Assembly: GCA_011056825.1 (NCBI GenBank)
Contig: DSBH01000187.1
Span: 1 to 6,580 of the forward strand
Direction of reading: 5' to 3'
Length of the DNA: 6,580 nucleotides
Source: Deltaproteobacteria bacterium
Lineage (GTDB): Bacteria; Desulfobacterota; Syntrophia; Syntrophales; UBA2210
In this document: positions 1-5,893 of the stretch, in pieces
Layout of the letters: every line of letters begins with the position of its first letter
Numbering within the stretch: position 1 is the stretch's first letter
Translations under genes and position numbers: made by a program
Notes under the pieces: model-generated
Database searches by the model: none
What the model saw: only the letters and a program-made list of their open reading frames with translations
Told to the model about the DNA's origin: nothing

Positions 1-1124
1 GATCCCCGCAGTATCACCCGCCCGCCCGCCTCGGAGGCGTTCAGGGAATTACCGAGAATATTATCAAGGATTCTGTTCAATTTTTCAGGATCGGCAGTTA
101 TCGATGTCTCAGGGGGACATTCCACGCTCAGCCGGACGTCCGCTTTAGTGAACAGCGGCCCGAAACGCTCGGCGACATCATGCAGAAAAGACCGCAGGTC
201 AAGGGATTCCGGTTTCAGTGACAAGGCGTCCGCTTCAGCGTGGGCCATATCTTCGATGCCTTCAATAAGCGAAGTCAAGCGGCCCGTTTCTTCCAGGAGC
301 GATTCGAGTGTTTCTTTTTCGGCGGGTATGACGCCGTCGATCATGGCTTCCAGCTCCGCCCGGACGGCGGCGACGGGAGTTCTCAACTCGTGGGCGACAT
401 CGGAGATCAGTTTCTTTCTGAGACTTTCCTGGCGGCGCAGCGCATCAGACATGCGGTTGAATGTATTGGACAGCACGGCGATCTCGTCACTTCCGGAAAC
501 CGGTACTTTTCGACCCGTTTCACCCTTTTCAATGCTCCGTGCCGCCTCGGCAAGCCGGTTTACCGGCGCGGTTATTCCTCTCGCGAGACCGAAACTTGCA
601 AGTATGACCACAACGCCGGTGAAGGCAAGGGAAAACGCAAGCAGCGCATCGGCACGTTTGATGAAGGCCAGATCCTTTTCACGCTGCATGAAGGTCACGT
701 CGACGGAACCTATCTCCGTGCCCTGTACGAACAGGGGGAACCCCATGGTTTTTCCCGGCGATCCAAGTCGTTGAGAGGCGAGTGCCCCCCTGACCTTTTC
801 CTGCGTGGCCGATGAAAGCTGCTCCATCGCCCTGGTCGAGGTCATGACGATCCGGTTGTCTGAATTACGCACGGTTATGTCGAGACCCAGCATCAGCGCC
901 CGAATGACATCGTGCGCGACAGCCTTTTTGTGCCACTCGCCTGCATGTTCATATGTCGCTTCAATGGATGCCGTCAGCCACTGAACACGATCGAGCAGTT
1001 CGCCTTCCCGGTATTGCTCGAAATCGGCGATAAACATGAAACGGAGGGCCACGGCGGCGCCCAGGGAAAGAAGAGAGACCACCAGAAAAAGACAGAGGAT
1101 TTTTATTCGAAGCGTCTTACACAT
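1..1124 (-). CDS. BaeS-like sensor histidine kinase, C-terminus cut by the window edge
   Basis: Membrane sensor kinase that should autophosphorylate and pass phosphate to the response regulator encoded just upstream. I translated 374 codons by hand. TM1 is about residues 8-32, a periplasmic sensor region about 33-155, TM2 about 159-180, and HAMP about 181-232. The HisKA H-box is S241-DVAHELRTP-250 with phospho-acceptor H245. The start of the ATPase domain shows an N-box with N355 and N359. The D/G1, F and G2 boxes lie beyond position 1. The sequence after the H-box (EAMIDGV, later AEADAL) resembles BaeS-type kinases. The ATG overlaps the regulator stop by 8 nt (ATGTGTAA), which indicates translational coupling and fixes the start despite a poor Shine-Dalgarno. 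The periplasmic part has no recognisable ligand motif, so the signal is unknown. Kinase identity is firm; the BaeS subgroup is only likely. Confidence 0.93.
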   Translation of the reverse strand, partial: MCKTLRIKILCLFLVVSLLSLGAAVALRFMFIADFEQYREGELLDRVQWLTASIEATYEHAGEWHKKAVAHDVIRALMLGLDITVRNSDNRIVMTSTRAMEQLSSATQEKVRGALASQRLGSPGKTMGFPLFVQGTEIGSVDVTFMQREKDLAFIKRADALLAFSLAFTGVVVILASFGLARGITAPVNRLAEAARSIEKGETGRKVPVSGSDEIAVLSNTFNRMSDALRRQESLRKKLISDVAHELRTPVAAVRAELEAMIDGVIPAEKETLESLLEETGRLTSLIEGIEDMAHAEADALSLKPESLDLRSFLHDVAERFGPLFTKADVRLSVECPPETSITADPEKLNRILDNILGNSLNASEAGGRVILRG

Positions 1125-1821
1125 CGGGATTGCCCGAAAAACGGTATCCCACGCCGTAGACGGTGAGAATAAAAAGGGGATGTTTGGCGTCGGGTTCTAT
1201 CTTGCGCCTGATGTTTTTTATGTGGGCGTCCACGGTTCGGTCATACCCCTCATATTGGTATCCGAGGGCCCGTTCCACCAGCTGGTCCCTGGAAAAAACG
1301 GTGCCCGGCGACCGCGCAAGCGCGAAAAGGACCTTGAATTCCGTCGGTGTGAGGTCCAGGAGAGTTCCCTGTCTTGTCACGCGGTAGGTTCGCCCGTCGA
1401 TGACAAGATCACCGTTATTGAAACTCATGAGAGTCGTTTCGGCGAGATCGTCTTTCTGCCATCGCTTCAGAACCGCCTTTACCCGCCATACCAGTTCGCG
1501 TGGGCTGAAGGGCTTGACGATATAGTCGTCGGCGCCTGCGGCAAACCCCGCAACACGTTCCTCCTCTGATGCCTTGGCCGTTACCATGATGACGGGGAAG
1601 TCGCCGATGGTCTTCAACGCTTCAAGCAGATCCTCTCCTTTTCCATCGGGAAGCATCAAGTCCAGCAGCACCAGGAGCGGCGTTTGCCGTTCCGCCGCCT
1701 GAAGCGCTTCGGAAACCCGTTCGCAGTGCAACACGGGAAAGCCCGCGCCCTCCAGGTAAACTTTCATGACCCGGGCGATTTTCAGGTCGTCCTCGACGAT
1801 TAATACGGGTGAATCAACCAT
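1117..1821 (-). CDS. OmpR/PhoB-family response regulator
   Basis: DNA-binding response regulator of 234 aa, a normal length for the OmpR family. The receiver domain (about 4-118) has the acidic pair D11/D12, phospho-acceptor D54 (LLDLMLPDG), switch T81 (MVTAKA) and K103 before P104 (VKPFSP), so all catalytic positions are present. The winged-helix domain (about 135-230) shows LTPTEFKVL, a recognition-helix region around RTVDAHIKNIRRKI and the terminal wing TVYGVGYRF. It should bind DNA as a dimer when phosphorylated by the kinase encoded immediately downstream, with which it overlaps by 8 nt. It starts 21 nt after the stop of the diiron/thioesterase fusion with no terminator between, so co-transcription is likely. 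The Shine-Dalgarno is weak, which suggests coupling to upstream translation. The regulon cannot be read from this window. Confidence 0.96.
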   Translation of the reverse strand: MVDSPVLIVEDDLKIARVMKVYLEGAGFPVLHCERVSEALQAAERQTPLLVLLDLMLPDGKGEDLLEALKTIGDFPVIMVTAKASEEERVAGFAAGADDYIVKPFSPRELVWRVKAVLKRWQKDDLAETTLMSFNNGDLVIDGRTYRVTRQGTLLDLTPTEFKVLFALARSPGTVFSRDQLVERALGYQYEGYDRTVDAHIKNIRRKIEPDAKHPLFILTVYGVGYRFSGNPDV

Positions 1822-1842
1822 GTCGTCAAACCCGGCAGCTTG

Positions 1843-2703
1843 TTACTTTTGCTGCTGCTTCCGTGCTTCGTATCGTTCCTGTCCTTCCTTGAAAAGCCGG
1901 ATTTCTTCTTCCGTATAGACAGTAAGGGGAGGGACTTCCACGGGTCGGCCCTGTTCGTCGACGGCCACCATGGTGTAGTACGCCGTTAACGCCTTGACTC
2001 TCTTTTCTTCCGATATGTGCTCCGTTTCAACCTCGACGCGGACCTCCATGGAGGATCGCCGCACGTAAGTGATGTGGGCATTAATGAGAACCAGAGATCC
2101 AACCATGACGGGGTGTATGAAATGGATATCATTCACCAGGACCGTGACCACATTGGTATGGCTGTGGCGCGCCGCCGCGACACCGGCGGCGTTGTCCATC
2201 ATTTTCATTAATTCGCCGCCGTGGACGAACCCGGCGGGATTTGCCTGCGCCGGAAGCATAAGCTCAGCCATGGTAAGCGCTGAATGTTTGACTGTCCGGC
2301 CTTTCAGGGGAATGTTATTTTCCAGGTCGTGGAGAATTTCGCGGAATTTCGCGCTGTGACCTTCCTCGACAATGCCTATTCGCGTGAAAAATTCGGCTAT
2401 ATCGTGAAAGCCTTCCTTCTCGGCCTGAAGCGAGGATGCGCGGTAAAACGCCGTGGCCTCGTTTTCGTGTTCTATGGCCGTTACGAGATTCTCCACCACA
2501 TCTTTGTCGCCTCCGAGAAAATTGAACTCGTGGGTCGCGTGTTCCAGTTCGTTGAGTGCCGTCTGGTAAAAAATGTCGGATACCAGGTCGTATCCCGCGT
2601 TTCTTGCGGCCCGGGCCGCCGTGATGTAGCCGAAATGGGCGTGCAGTTCAAGAGTCAGGGCTTTTTGAAGGTTTTCCTCGGTGACGCTTTTTTTTAAATC
2701 CAT
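1843..2703 (-). CDS. Fusion protein: rubrerythrin-like diiron domain plus YciA-like hotdog acyl-CoA thioesterase
   Basis: A 286-aa two-domain cytosolic protein read in one uninterrupted frame. Residues about 8-128 form a four-helix ferritin-like domain with the full rubrerythrin ligand pattern: E19, E52xxH55, E78 or E82, and E113xxH116. In rubrerythrins this diiron site reduces hydrogen peroxide. The rubredoxin module is missing and I see no cysteine anywhere in the protein. Residues about 140-262 match the YciA/BFIT group of acyl-CoA hydrolases: N155-PAGFVHGGELMKMMD-170 supplies the candidate catalytic Asn and Asp at the usual spacing, followed by a TVLVNDIHFIHPVMVGS core and a YYTMVAVDEQGRP strand. 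A charged tail of about 25 residues ends the protein. The start is M at 2703, preceded by GGGAGGT at 8-nt spacing. An in-frame extension to 2841 runs through the promoter and is not used. The domains are secure; whether they work together is unknown. Confidence 0.9.
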   Translation of the reverse strand: MDLKKSVTEENLQKALTLELHAHFGYITAARAARNAGYDLVSDIFYQTALNELEHATHEFNFLGGDKDVVENLVTAIEHENEATAFYRASSLQAEKEGFHDIAEFFTRIGIVEEGHSAKFREILHDLENNIPLKGRTVKHSALTMAELMLPAQANPAGFVHGGELMKMMDNAAGVAAARHSHTNVVTVLVNDIHFIHPVMVGSLVLINAHITYVRRSSMEVRVEVETEHISEEKRVKALTAYYTMVAVDEQGRPVEVPPLTVYTEEEIRLFKEGQERYEARKQQQK

Positions 2704-2710
2704 GTTGACA

Positions 2711-2717
2711 ACCTCCC
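2711..2717 (-). promoter_or_regulatory. Shine-Dalgarno that fixes the fusion-gene start
   Basis: On the minus strand GGGAGGT, with GGAGG 8 nt before the ATG at 2703. It is the strongest ribosome binding site in the minus-strand block. It decides the start against the longer in-frame reading that begins at 2841. Confidence 0.85.
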
Positions 2718-2799
2718 GGATTGAATGCCGCCGGTTGAGGCGGGAATAAGCCCTGTTTTCACGGGGCGCCGTGTACACATACAGGAACAATAATGAAGA

Positions 2800-2828
2800 A
2801 TAATAGAGAATAGCCCGGAAAAGATCAA
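2800..2828 (-). promoter_or_regulatory. Sigma70-like promoter of the fusion gene and probably the two-component operon
   Basis: On the minus strand TTGATC (2828-2823), a 17-bp spacer and TATTAT (2805-2800). This would start transcription near 2793 and leave a leader of about 90 nt before the ATG at 2703. The leader holds only short GC-rich stems, for example CCGCC/GGCGG near 2729-2744. No terminator separates the phosphorylase stop at 2868 from this promoter, so read-through from upstream may add to expression. Confidence 0.65.
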
Positions 2829-2867
2829 GCTGAAGTAACATCCGGTCTTTGTGGAACAGTAGCTCTT

Positions 2868-3575
2868 TCAGGAGAATGACGCGAGAATGTTTTTCACGAT
2901 GGGTGCGATGATGCGCGCATTCGTCCGAGCCGCTTCCTGGACGGCTTTAGTGGAAAGTACGTTGTCGCTGACGCCGTGCGCGTAATTGTCGACCGAGCAC
3001 AATGCAGCATAGGGAAGGCCGATCTCGCAACAGATAACGGCTTCGCCTGCCATGGTCATACCCACGATATCGGCGAAATTCGCCATCATTTGTATTTCAG
3101 CCCTGGTTTCATAGCGGGGTCCCGTTGTTTGCCAGTAGACACCCGACGGGACCGTGGCGCTCTGGCGGGGCACGGTCGCCGCGATCAACTTCTTTCGCAA
3201 CGCTTCATCGAGATTCGGCGGTACGTGGGCGTCACGGTCATGGAATACCGTCTGCATCGGTGACAGGGCGATGAAGTCATGGGGAATGACGATGGTGCCG
3301 GGTGCAAGGTCGCGCTTAAGGGACCCGGTTGAATTAACGCCGATAACAGCGGCAACGTCCAGCTCTTTCAGGGCCTGCATGTTCGCGCGATGATTGATCA
3401 GGTGAGGCAGAATGTAATGGTTGCGGTCGATTCCGTGACGCGGCAGAAAGACCGCGTTCCCGGCAAGAAAAACGGTGGCGGTACCGAAGACCGTTTCCAC
3501 TGTTTTACGTTCCATGTCCTCGAACAGGGGTTCTTTCAGGAAAATCGTTCCCGCCGCGATACCGAGTTTTTTCAT
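2868..3575 (-). CDS. MTAP/PNP-family nucleoside phosphorylase (probably 6-oxopurine or methylthioinosine type)
   Basis: Phosphorolytic purine nucleoside cleavage, part of purine or methylthioadenosine salvage; cytosolic. The 235-aa reading starts at M 3575, where the family's first beta strand begins (LGIAAGT; T10 takes the place of the phosphate-binding Thr/Ser). Family signatures follow: FLPRHG with R46-H47, LPHLINHRANMQAL (56-69), GVNSTGSL (79-86), APGTIVIPHDFI (91-102), TGPRYETRAEI (151-161) and MTMAGEAV (173-180). In the base-recognition loop DNYAHG (196-201) replaces the TDYD of adenine-specific MTAP. The Asn there suggests 6-oxopurine or methylthioinosine substrates, but this is inference. 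The usual GGSG/GGTG reads AAGT, and the protein is shorter than the common 245-285 aa. GGGGA lies 5-6 nt before the ATG. In-frame codons up to 3719 cross the promoter and are excluded. Confidence 0.9.
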   Translation of the reverse strand: MKKLGIAAGTIFLKEPLFEDMERKTVETVFGTATVFLAGNAVFLPRHGIDRNHYILPHLINHRANMQALKELDVAAVIGVNSTGSLKRDLAPGTIVIPHDFIALSPMQTVFHDRDAHVPPNLDEALRKKLIAATVPRQSATVPSGVYWQTTGPRYETRAEIQMMANFADIVGMTMAGEAVICCEIGLPYAALCSVDNYAHGVSDNVLSTKAVQEAARTNARIIAPIVKNILASFS

Positions 3576-3606
3576 TTTTTTCCCCAGCCGCCCCCGCGGC
3601 GAAAAT

Positions 3607-3635
3607 AAAATAGCAGATCGCCGCCGGTGTGTCAA
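3607..3635 (-). promoter_or_regulatory. Sigma70-like promoter of the nucleoside phosphorylase gene
   Basis: On the minus strand a consensus TTGACA (3635-3630), a 17-bp spacer and TATTTT (3612-3607). The predicted start is near 3600, giving a leader of about 25 nt. The leader opens with a compact GCCGC/GCGGC stem with a GGGG loop (3600-3587), followed by the Shine-Dalgarno and an A-run. A stem at the 5' end may stabilise the message. Confidence 0.7.
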
Positions 3636-3646
3636 AATGTGTTCTA

Positions 3647-3702
3647 CCGGACATCGGCGGAAGTCGTTCAGGTGGAATGTATCAAGATGCGACGATGTCC
3701 GG
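3647..3702. repeat. Long-spaced perfect 10-bp inverted repeat in the divergent intergenic region
   Basis: CCGGACATCG at 3647-3656 and its exact reverse complement CGATGTCCGG at 3693-3702 are separated by 36 bp. A shorter outer pair, GTGTTC (3639-3644) and GAACAC (3714-3719), brackets them. The whole structure lies just upstream of the phosphorylase -35 at 3635 and before the plus-strand -10 at 3769, so neither proposed promoter transcribes it. There is no T-run, so it is not a typical terminator. A pair of regulator binding sites is the simplest reading, but no protein can be named. Confidence 0.6.
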
Positions 3703-3735
3703 CACGGAATGTCGAACACGGCAACAAAGATAATG

Positions 3736-3759
3736 TTACAATACAGGAAAATATTGTAA
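3736..3759. promoter_or_regulatory. Candidate operator: perfect 8-8-8 inverted repeat before the methyltransferase
   Basis: TTACAATA (3736-3743), an 8-bp spacer CAGGAAAA, and the exact complement arm TATTGTAA (3752-3759). It lies 10 bp upstream of a perfect TATAAT and covers the place where the -35 element should be. Its size and symmetry fit a dimeric helix-turn-helix regulator such as a TetR- or MarR-type repressor. The family is only a guess. Confidence 0.55.
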
Positions 3760-3768
3760 AAAATATTC

Positions 3769-3774
3769 TATAAT
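3769..3774 (+). promoter_or_regulatory. Candidate -10 box for the methyltransferase/NUDIX transcript
   Basis: A perfect TATAAT in an AT-rich stretch, 30 bp before the ATG at 3805. No good TTGACA occurs 16-18 bp upstream; that position falls on the inverted repeat at 3736-3759. The promoter may therefore need an activator or be controlled from that repeat. In AT-rich DNA a chance match is possible. Confidence 0.5.
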
Positions 3775-3804
3775 AATTTTTAGCGGGCAAAGGCGGTAAG
3801 GGAA

Positions 3805-4671
3805 ATGGTTGAGAAAAACCTCTACTCTACCGACGATATTGCCGGAACATACAGGGCGGTCGCCGATCATATCGATACAAGGCACCACATTTTTCGCTAT
3901 TCCGAGAATCATCGGGATGTCCGGGACGTGGCGCTGCAGGGGATCGATCTCGGGTGGGTGAGATCAGCGCTCGATCTGGGATGCGCCTATGGTTTTTTTA
4001 CGGAAAAAATCGTCACCTGCCTGCATATGAACGCCCATATTACCGGTATTGACCTCATCGACGACGGGAACCGCTCTTCATTTCTTTCCATTGTCGAATC
4101 GGCCGGGAGGCGTGGCTGTTTTATCGCCGGGCACGCCGATTGTATCAGGGAAATGAAAAGCGGGAAGTTCGATCTTGTCATAGCGAGTTATTCACTGTAT
4201 TTTTTCCCCCATCTTATCAGAGAGATAGCTCGCATACTTCAACCGCGGGGCGTTTTTATCGCCGTCACACACACGGAGCGGTCGCTGAATGAAATTATTC
4301 AGCTCATACCGGGCGCCATGAAACAAACCGGAATAGAACCTCCCGGCGAACTTGCCATAAGCAGGCTTCTGCAGGTATTTTCCATGGAAAACGGTGAACG
4401 GCGGCTGGCGCCTCACTTCAAAACAGTGGAAATTATCCCCTATCCCAACAAGCTCATCTTTCCCAGGGAAAGAATAGATGACTGCATCGATTATCTTTCA
4501 AAAAAGAGAAACCTGCTGTTCAAGGAAGTAATTGAAAGAGACCGCAATCGATTACAGGATGTGATGGAAGTTTTCTTCAGCGGCCTGAGGGAACGGGCGG
4601 AACATGGTGCTGTTCTGGAAATAACAAAACATGATTGTATTTTCAGATGCCGTTATCCGAAGGCAGAGTGA
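3805..4671 (+). CDS. Class I SAM-dependent methyltransferase, substrate unknown
   Basis: A 288-aa soluble protein with a Rossmann-type methyltransferase core in its first 160 residues. Motif I is ALDLGCAYGFF (55-65), the acidic residue at the end of strand 2 is D83 (GIDLID), the loop after strand 3 carries A111-D112, motif IV is KFDLVIASYSLYFF (121-134), and ARILQPRGVFIAV (142-154) is the typical post-IV helix and strand. This resembles the Methyltransf_11/25 families. Residues about 160-288 form a long C-terminal part containing a charged helical stretch (220-265) and no motif I recognise; it probably shapes the substrate pocket. The ATG is preceded by TAAGGGAA. The NUDIX gene follows after 22 nt, so the two are probably co-transcribed. 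No signal peptide or membrane segment is seen. Methyltransferase identity is firm; the substrate cannot be called. Confidence 0.88.
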   Translation: MVEKNLYSTDDIAGTYRAVADHIDTRHHIFRYSENHRDVRDVALQGIDLGWVRSALDLGCAYGFFTEKIVTCLHMNAHITGIDLIDDGNRSSFLSIVESAGRRGCFIAGHADCIREMKSGKFDLVIASYSLYFFPHLIREIARILQPRGVFIAVTHTERSLNEIIQLIPGAMKQTGIEPPGELAISRLLQVFSMENGERRLAPHFKTVEIIPYPNKLIFPRERIDDCIDYLSKKRNLLFKEVIERDRNRLQDVMEVFFSGLRERAEHGAVLEITKHDCIFRCRYPKAE

Positions 4672-4693
4672 AACACGCGAAACGGAGTGAACC

Positions 4694-5734
4694 GTGAAAT
4701 CGAAACGCATTTTCTGTACCTATTGCTCACGCCGACTGGTCGAGCGGCACGTGGACGGCAAGACGAGGCCCTATTGCCCCCACTGCGATGTCGTGTTTTA
4801 TGATAACCCATTGCCGGTCGTGAGTGCCATTGTTGTCAATAGGAAGCGGGAAGTACTGCTGGTAAAGCGCGGGCGGGAACCTCACCAGGGGGAATGGTGT
4901 CTGCCCATTGGCTTTGCCGAAACCGGTGAAAGTATAGAAGATGCGGCTCTTCGTGAGCTTCGTGAGGAGACCGGTCTTGAAGCCGCTATTTTACGCCTTA
5001 TTGATGTGGACACGATTCATGATGATTATTACGGAAGTCTTACCGTTATTACCTATGAAGTCCGGAAAACAGGCGGTCGGTTGTCGCCAGGGGATGACGC
5101 GTCCGAGGTGAAGTTCGCCCCCGTCGTTGATCTTCCGCCCCTGGCATGGGAATCAAACACGAAGGCGGTGAAACGATACGTTGACATTTACCGCGATGCC
5201 TGGGCGATGATGGACTCCTTCAGCCATTTGTTTACAGACGCGGAAGTTCCTGAACTGCTTGATCCCGGACCGAAAGTGGGGAAATCTTTTCTCTCGAACG
5301 TTCTCGTGCGGTCCATTGAGCGTCGCGGCGATGAAATAACGAAGCTCTGGATGGAAGATATGAACACGGGCATTATCAAAACCGAGCGGCACCGGGAGAT
5401 TTTTCTGGATATTCACCGTGAGGCTCTTCGAGAAGTGGGCAAATTGCTTCGGGGTACAAACGACGTGTTCGATAGTTTCTTCTTTTTCAATGCGGGACAT
5501 GAGCTCATGAAAAACGACGTCCCCATGCCCGTCATACTCACCGCCATGGCCCTCAGCCGGAAGGCCATCTGGACCTACGCCATGAAGAGAAGAGTAGCCC
5601 CGTCGCCACTTGAAGTGTATGCCACGCTGGAATTGAACAACCGGATCATTTTTCTCTATGATCGCGTGAATTATCACCTGACTATGGGCTACTCCTCGTC
5701 TATGGCTGGTTCCGACCCCGCCGGGCGTGAATGA
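4694..5734 (+). CDS. Zinc-ribbon NUDIX hydrolase with a helical C-terminal domain
   Basis: A 346-aa, three-part cytosolic protein. Residues 6-33 are a zinc ribbon (C8xxC11 and C28xxC31) like the N-terminal ribbon of many bacterial NUDIX proteins. Residues about 40-165 are the NUDIX fold, with a complete box from G73 to L95 (G73, E79, R87, E88, E91, E92, G94), so metal-dependent hydrolysis of a nucleoside-diphosphate-linked compound is expected. I see neither the SQPWPFPxS mark of NADH pyrophosphatases nor the downstream proline typical of ADP-ribose hydrolases, so the substrate is open. Residues about 170-335 are mostly helical (ITKLWMEDM, then a helix from HELMKNDVPMP to IWTYAMK) and resemble the RsbRD_N-type sensory domain, a low-certainty match. 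Most NUDIX enzymes are 130-300 aa. The start is GTG with GGAG 6 nt upstream; the gene follows the methyltransferase by 22 nt. Confidence 0.92.
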   Translation: MKSKRIFCTYCSRRLVERHVDGKTRPYCPHCDVVFYDNPLPVVSAIVVNRKREVLLVKRGREPHQGEWCLPIGFAETGESIEDAALRELREETGLEAAILRLIDVDTIHDDYYGSLTVITYEVRKTGGRLSPGDDASEVKFAPVVDLPPLAWESNTKAVKRYVDIYRDAWAMMDSFSHLFTDAEVPELLDPGPKVGKSFLSNVLVRSIERRGDEITKLWMEDMNTGIIKTERHREIFLDIHREALREVGKLLRGTNDVFDSFFFFNAGHELMKNDVPMPVILTAMALSRKAIWTYAMKRRVAPSPLEVYATLELNNRIIFLYDRVNYHLTMGYSSSMAGSDPAGRE

Positions 5735-5751
5735 CAGGGATAACCGGATCG

Positions 5752-5787
5752 TCGAATTATCGCGGTGAAAAACCGCGGTAATTTCGA
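5752..5787. terminator. Hairpin after the NUDIX gene, possible terminator without a U-tract
   Basis: A near-palindrome whose inner stem CGCGGT (5761-5766) / ACCGCG (5772-5777) closes a GAAAA loop. The stem continues outward through TCGAATTAT and GTAATTTCGA with two possible G-T pairs or one bulge, about 14-15 pairs in all. It begins 17 nt after the NUDIX stop. No T-run follows on either side, so it is either a weak or factor-assisted terminator or an mRNA-stabilising 3' stem. Confidence 0.45.
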
Positions 5788-5822
5788 AGCGTGATACGCC
5801 GGAACGACAGGACAAATTCTCG

Positions 5823-5852
5823 TTGACATCGATCCGGCAGGTATGAAAGAAT
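5823..5852 (+). promoter_or_regulatory. Weak candidate promoter for thioredoxin and the BamD-like gene
   Basis: A perfect TTGACA at 5823-5828, with only a poor partner (AAGAAT at 5847-5852, 18-bp spacing). An AT-rich TATATT at 5863-5868 is too far away to pair with it. A promoter between the hairpin and the thioredoxin start is expected, but its -10 is not clear. Confidence 0.3.
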
Positions 5853-5879
5853 CCCCTCCACATATATTACGAACAGTTG

Positions 5880-5885
5880 AAGGAG
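5880..5885 (+). promoter_or_regulatory. Shine-Dalgarno that fixes the thioredoxin start
   Basis: AAGGAG ending 8 nt before the ATG at 5894. It favours this start over the in-frame ATG at 5843, which would add 17 residues not present in ordinary thioredoxins. Confidence 0.8.
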
Positions 5886-5893
5886 TATTAGTA

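Noticed and set aside
148..815. Two long open frames on the plus strand (148-774 and 240-815)
   Set aside because: They are antisense to the conserved HAMP and HisKA region of the histidine kinase. Their translations show low-complexity Ser/Arg-rich content and no recognisable domain.
1036..1569. Open frame on the plus strand opposite the response regulator
   Set aside because: It is antisense to the DNA-binding domain of a clear OmpR-family gene, with no domain and no convincing ribosome site.
2704..2841. In-frame N-terminal extension of 46 codons on the diiron/thioesterase fusion, including a hydrophobic stretch
   Set aside because: It contains the -10 and -35 candidates and the leader, while a strong GGAGG stands before the internal ATG at 2703, where the ferritin-like domain naturally begins.
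3576..3719. In-frame N-terminal extension of 48 codons on the nucleoside phosphorylase
   Set aside because: It runs through a TTGACA-N17-TATTTT promoter and an inverted repeat. Family similarity begins at the methionine at 3575.
3720..3804. AT-rich stretch considered as a sign of horizontal transfer or an att site
   Set aside because: Only about 70 bp is AT-rich, no direct repeats flank a gene block, and a promoter with an operator explains it.
5153..5863. Long open frame on the minus strand, 236 codons, opposite the NUDIX C-terminal region
   Set aside because: It is a shadow of the NUDIX gene, which has a ribosome site, zinc ribbon and full NUDIX box in the forward frame. The reverse translation is rich in His/Arg and has no recognisable fold.
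5843..5893. Upstream in-frame ATG for thioredoxin at 5843
   Set aside because: It adds 17 residues not found in normal thioredoxins. The ATG at 5894 has AAGGAG at ideal spacing and gives the usual length.
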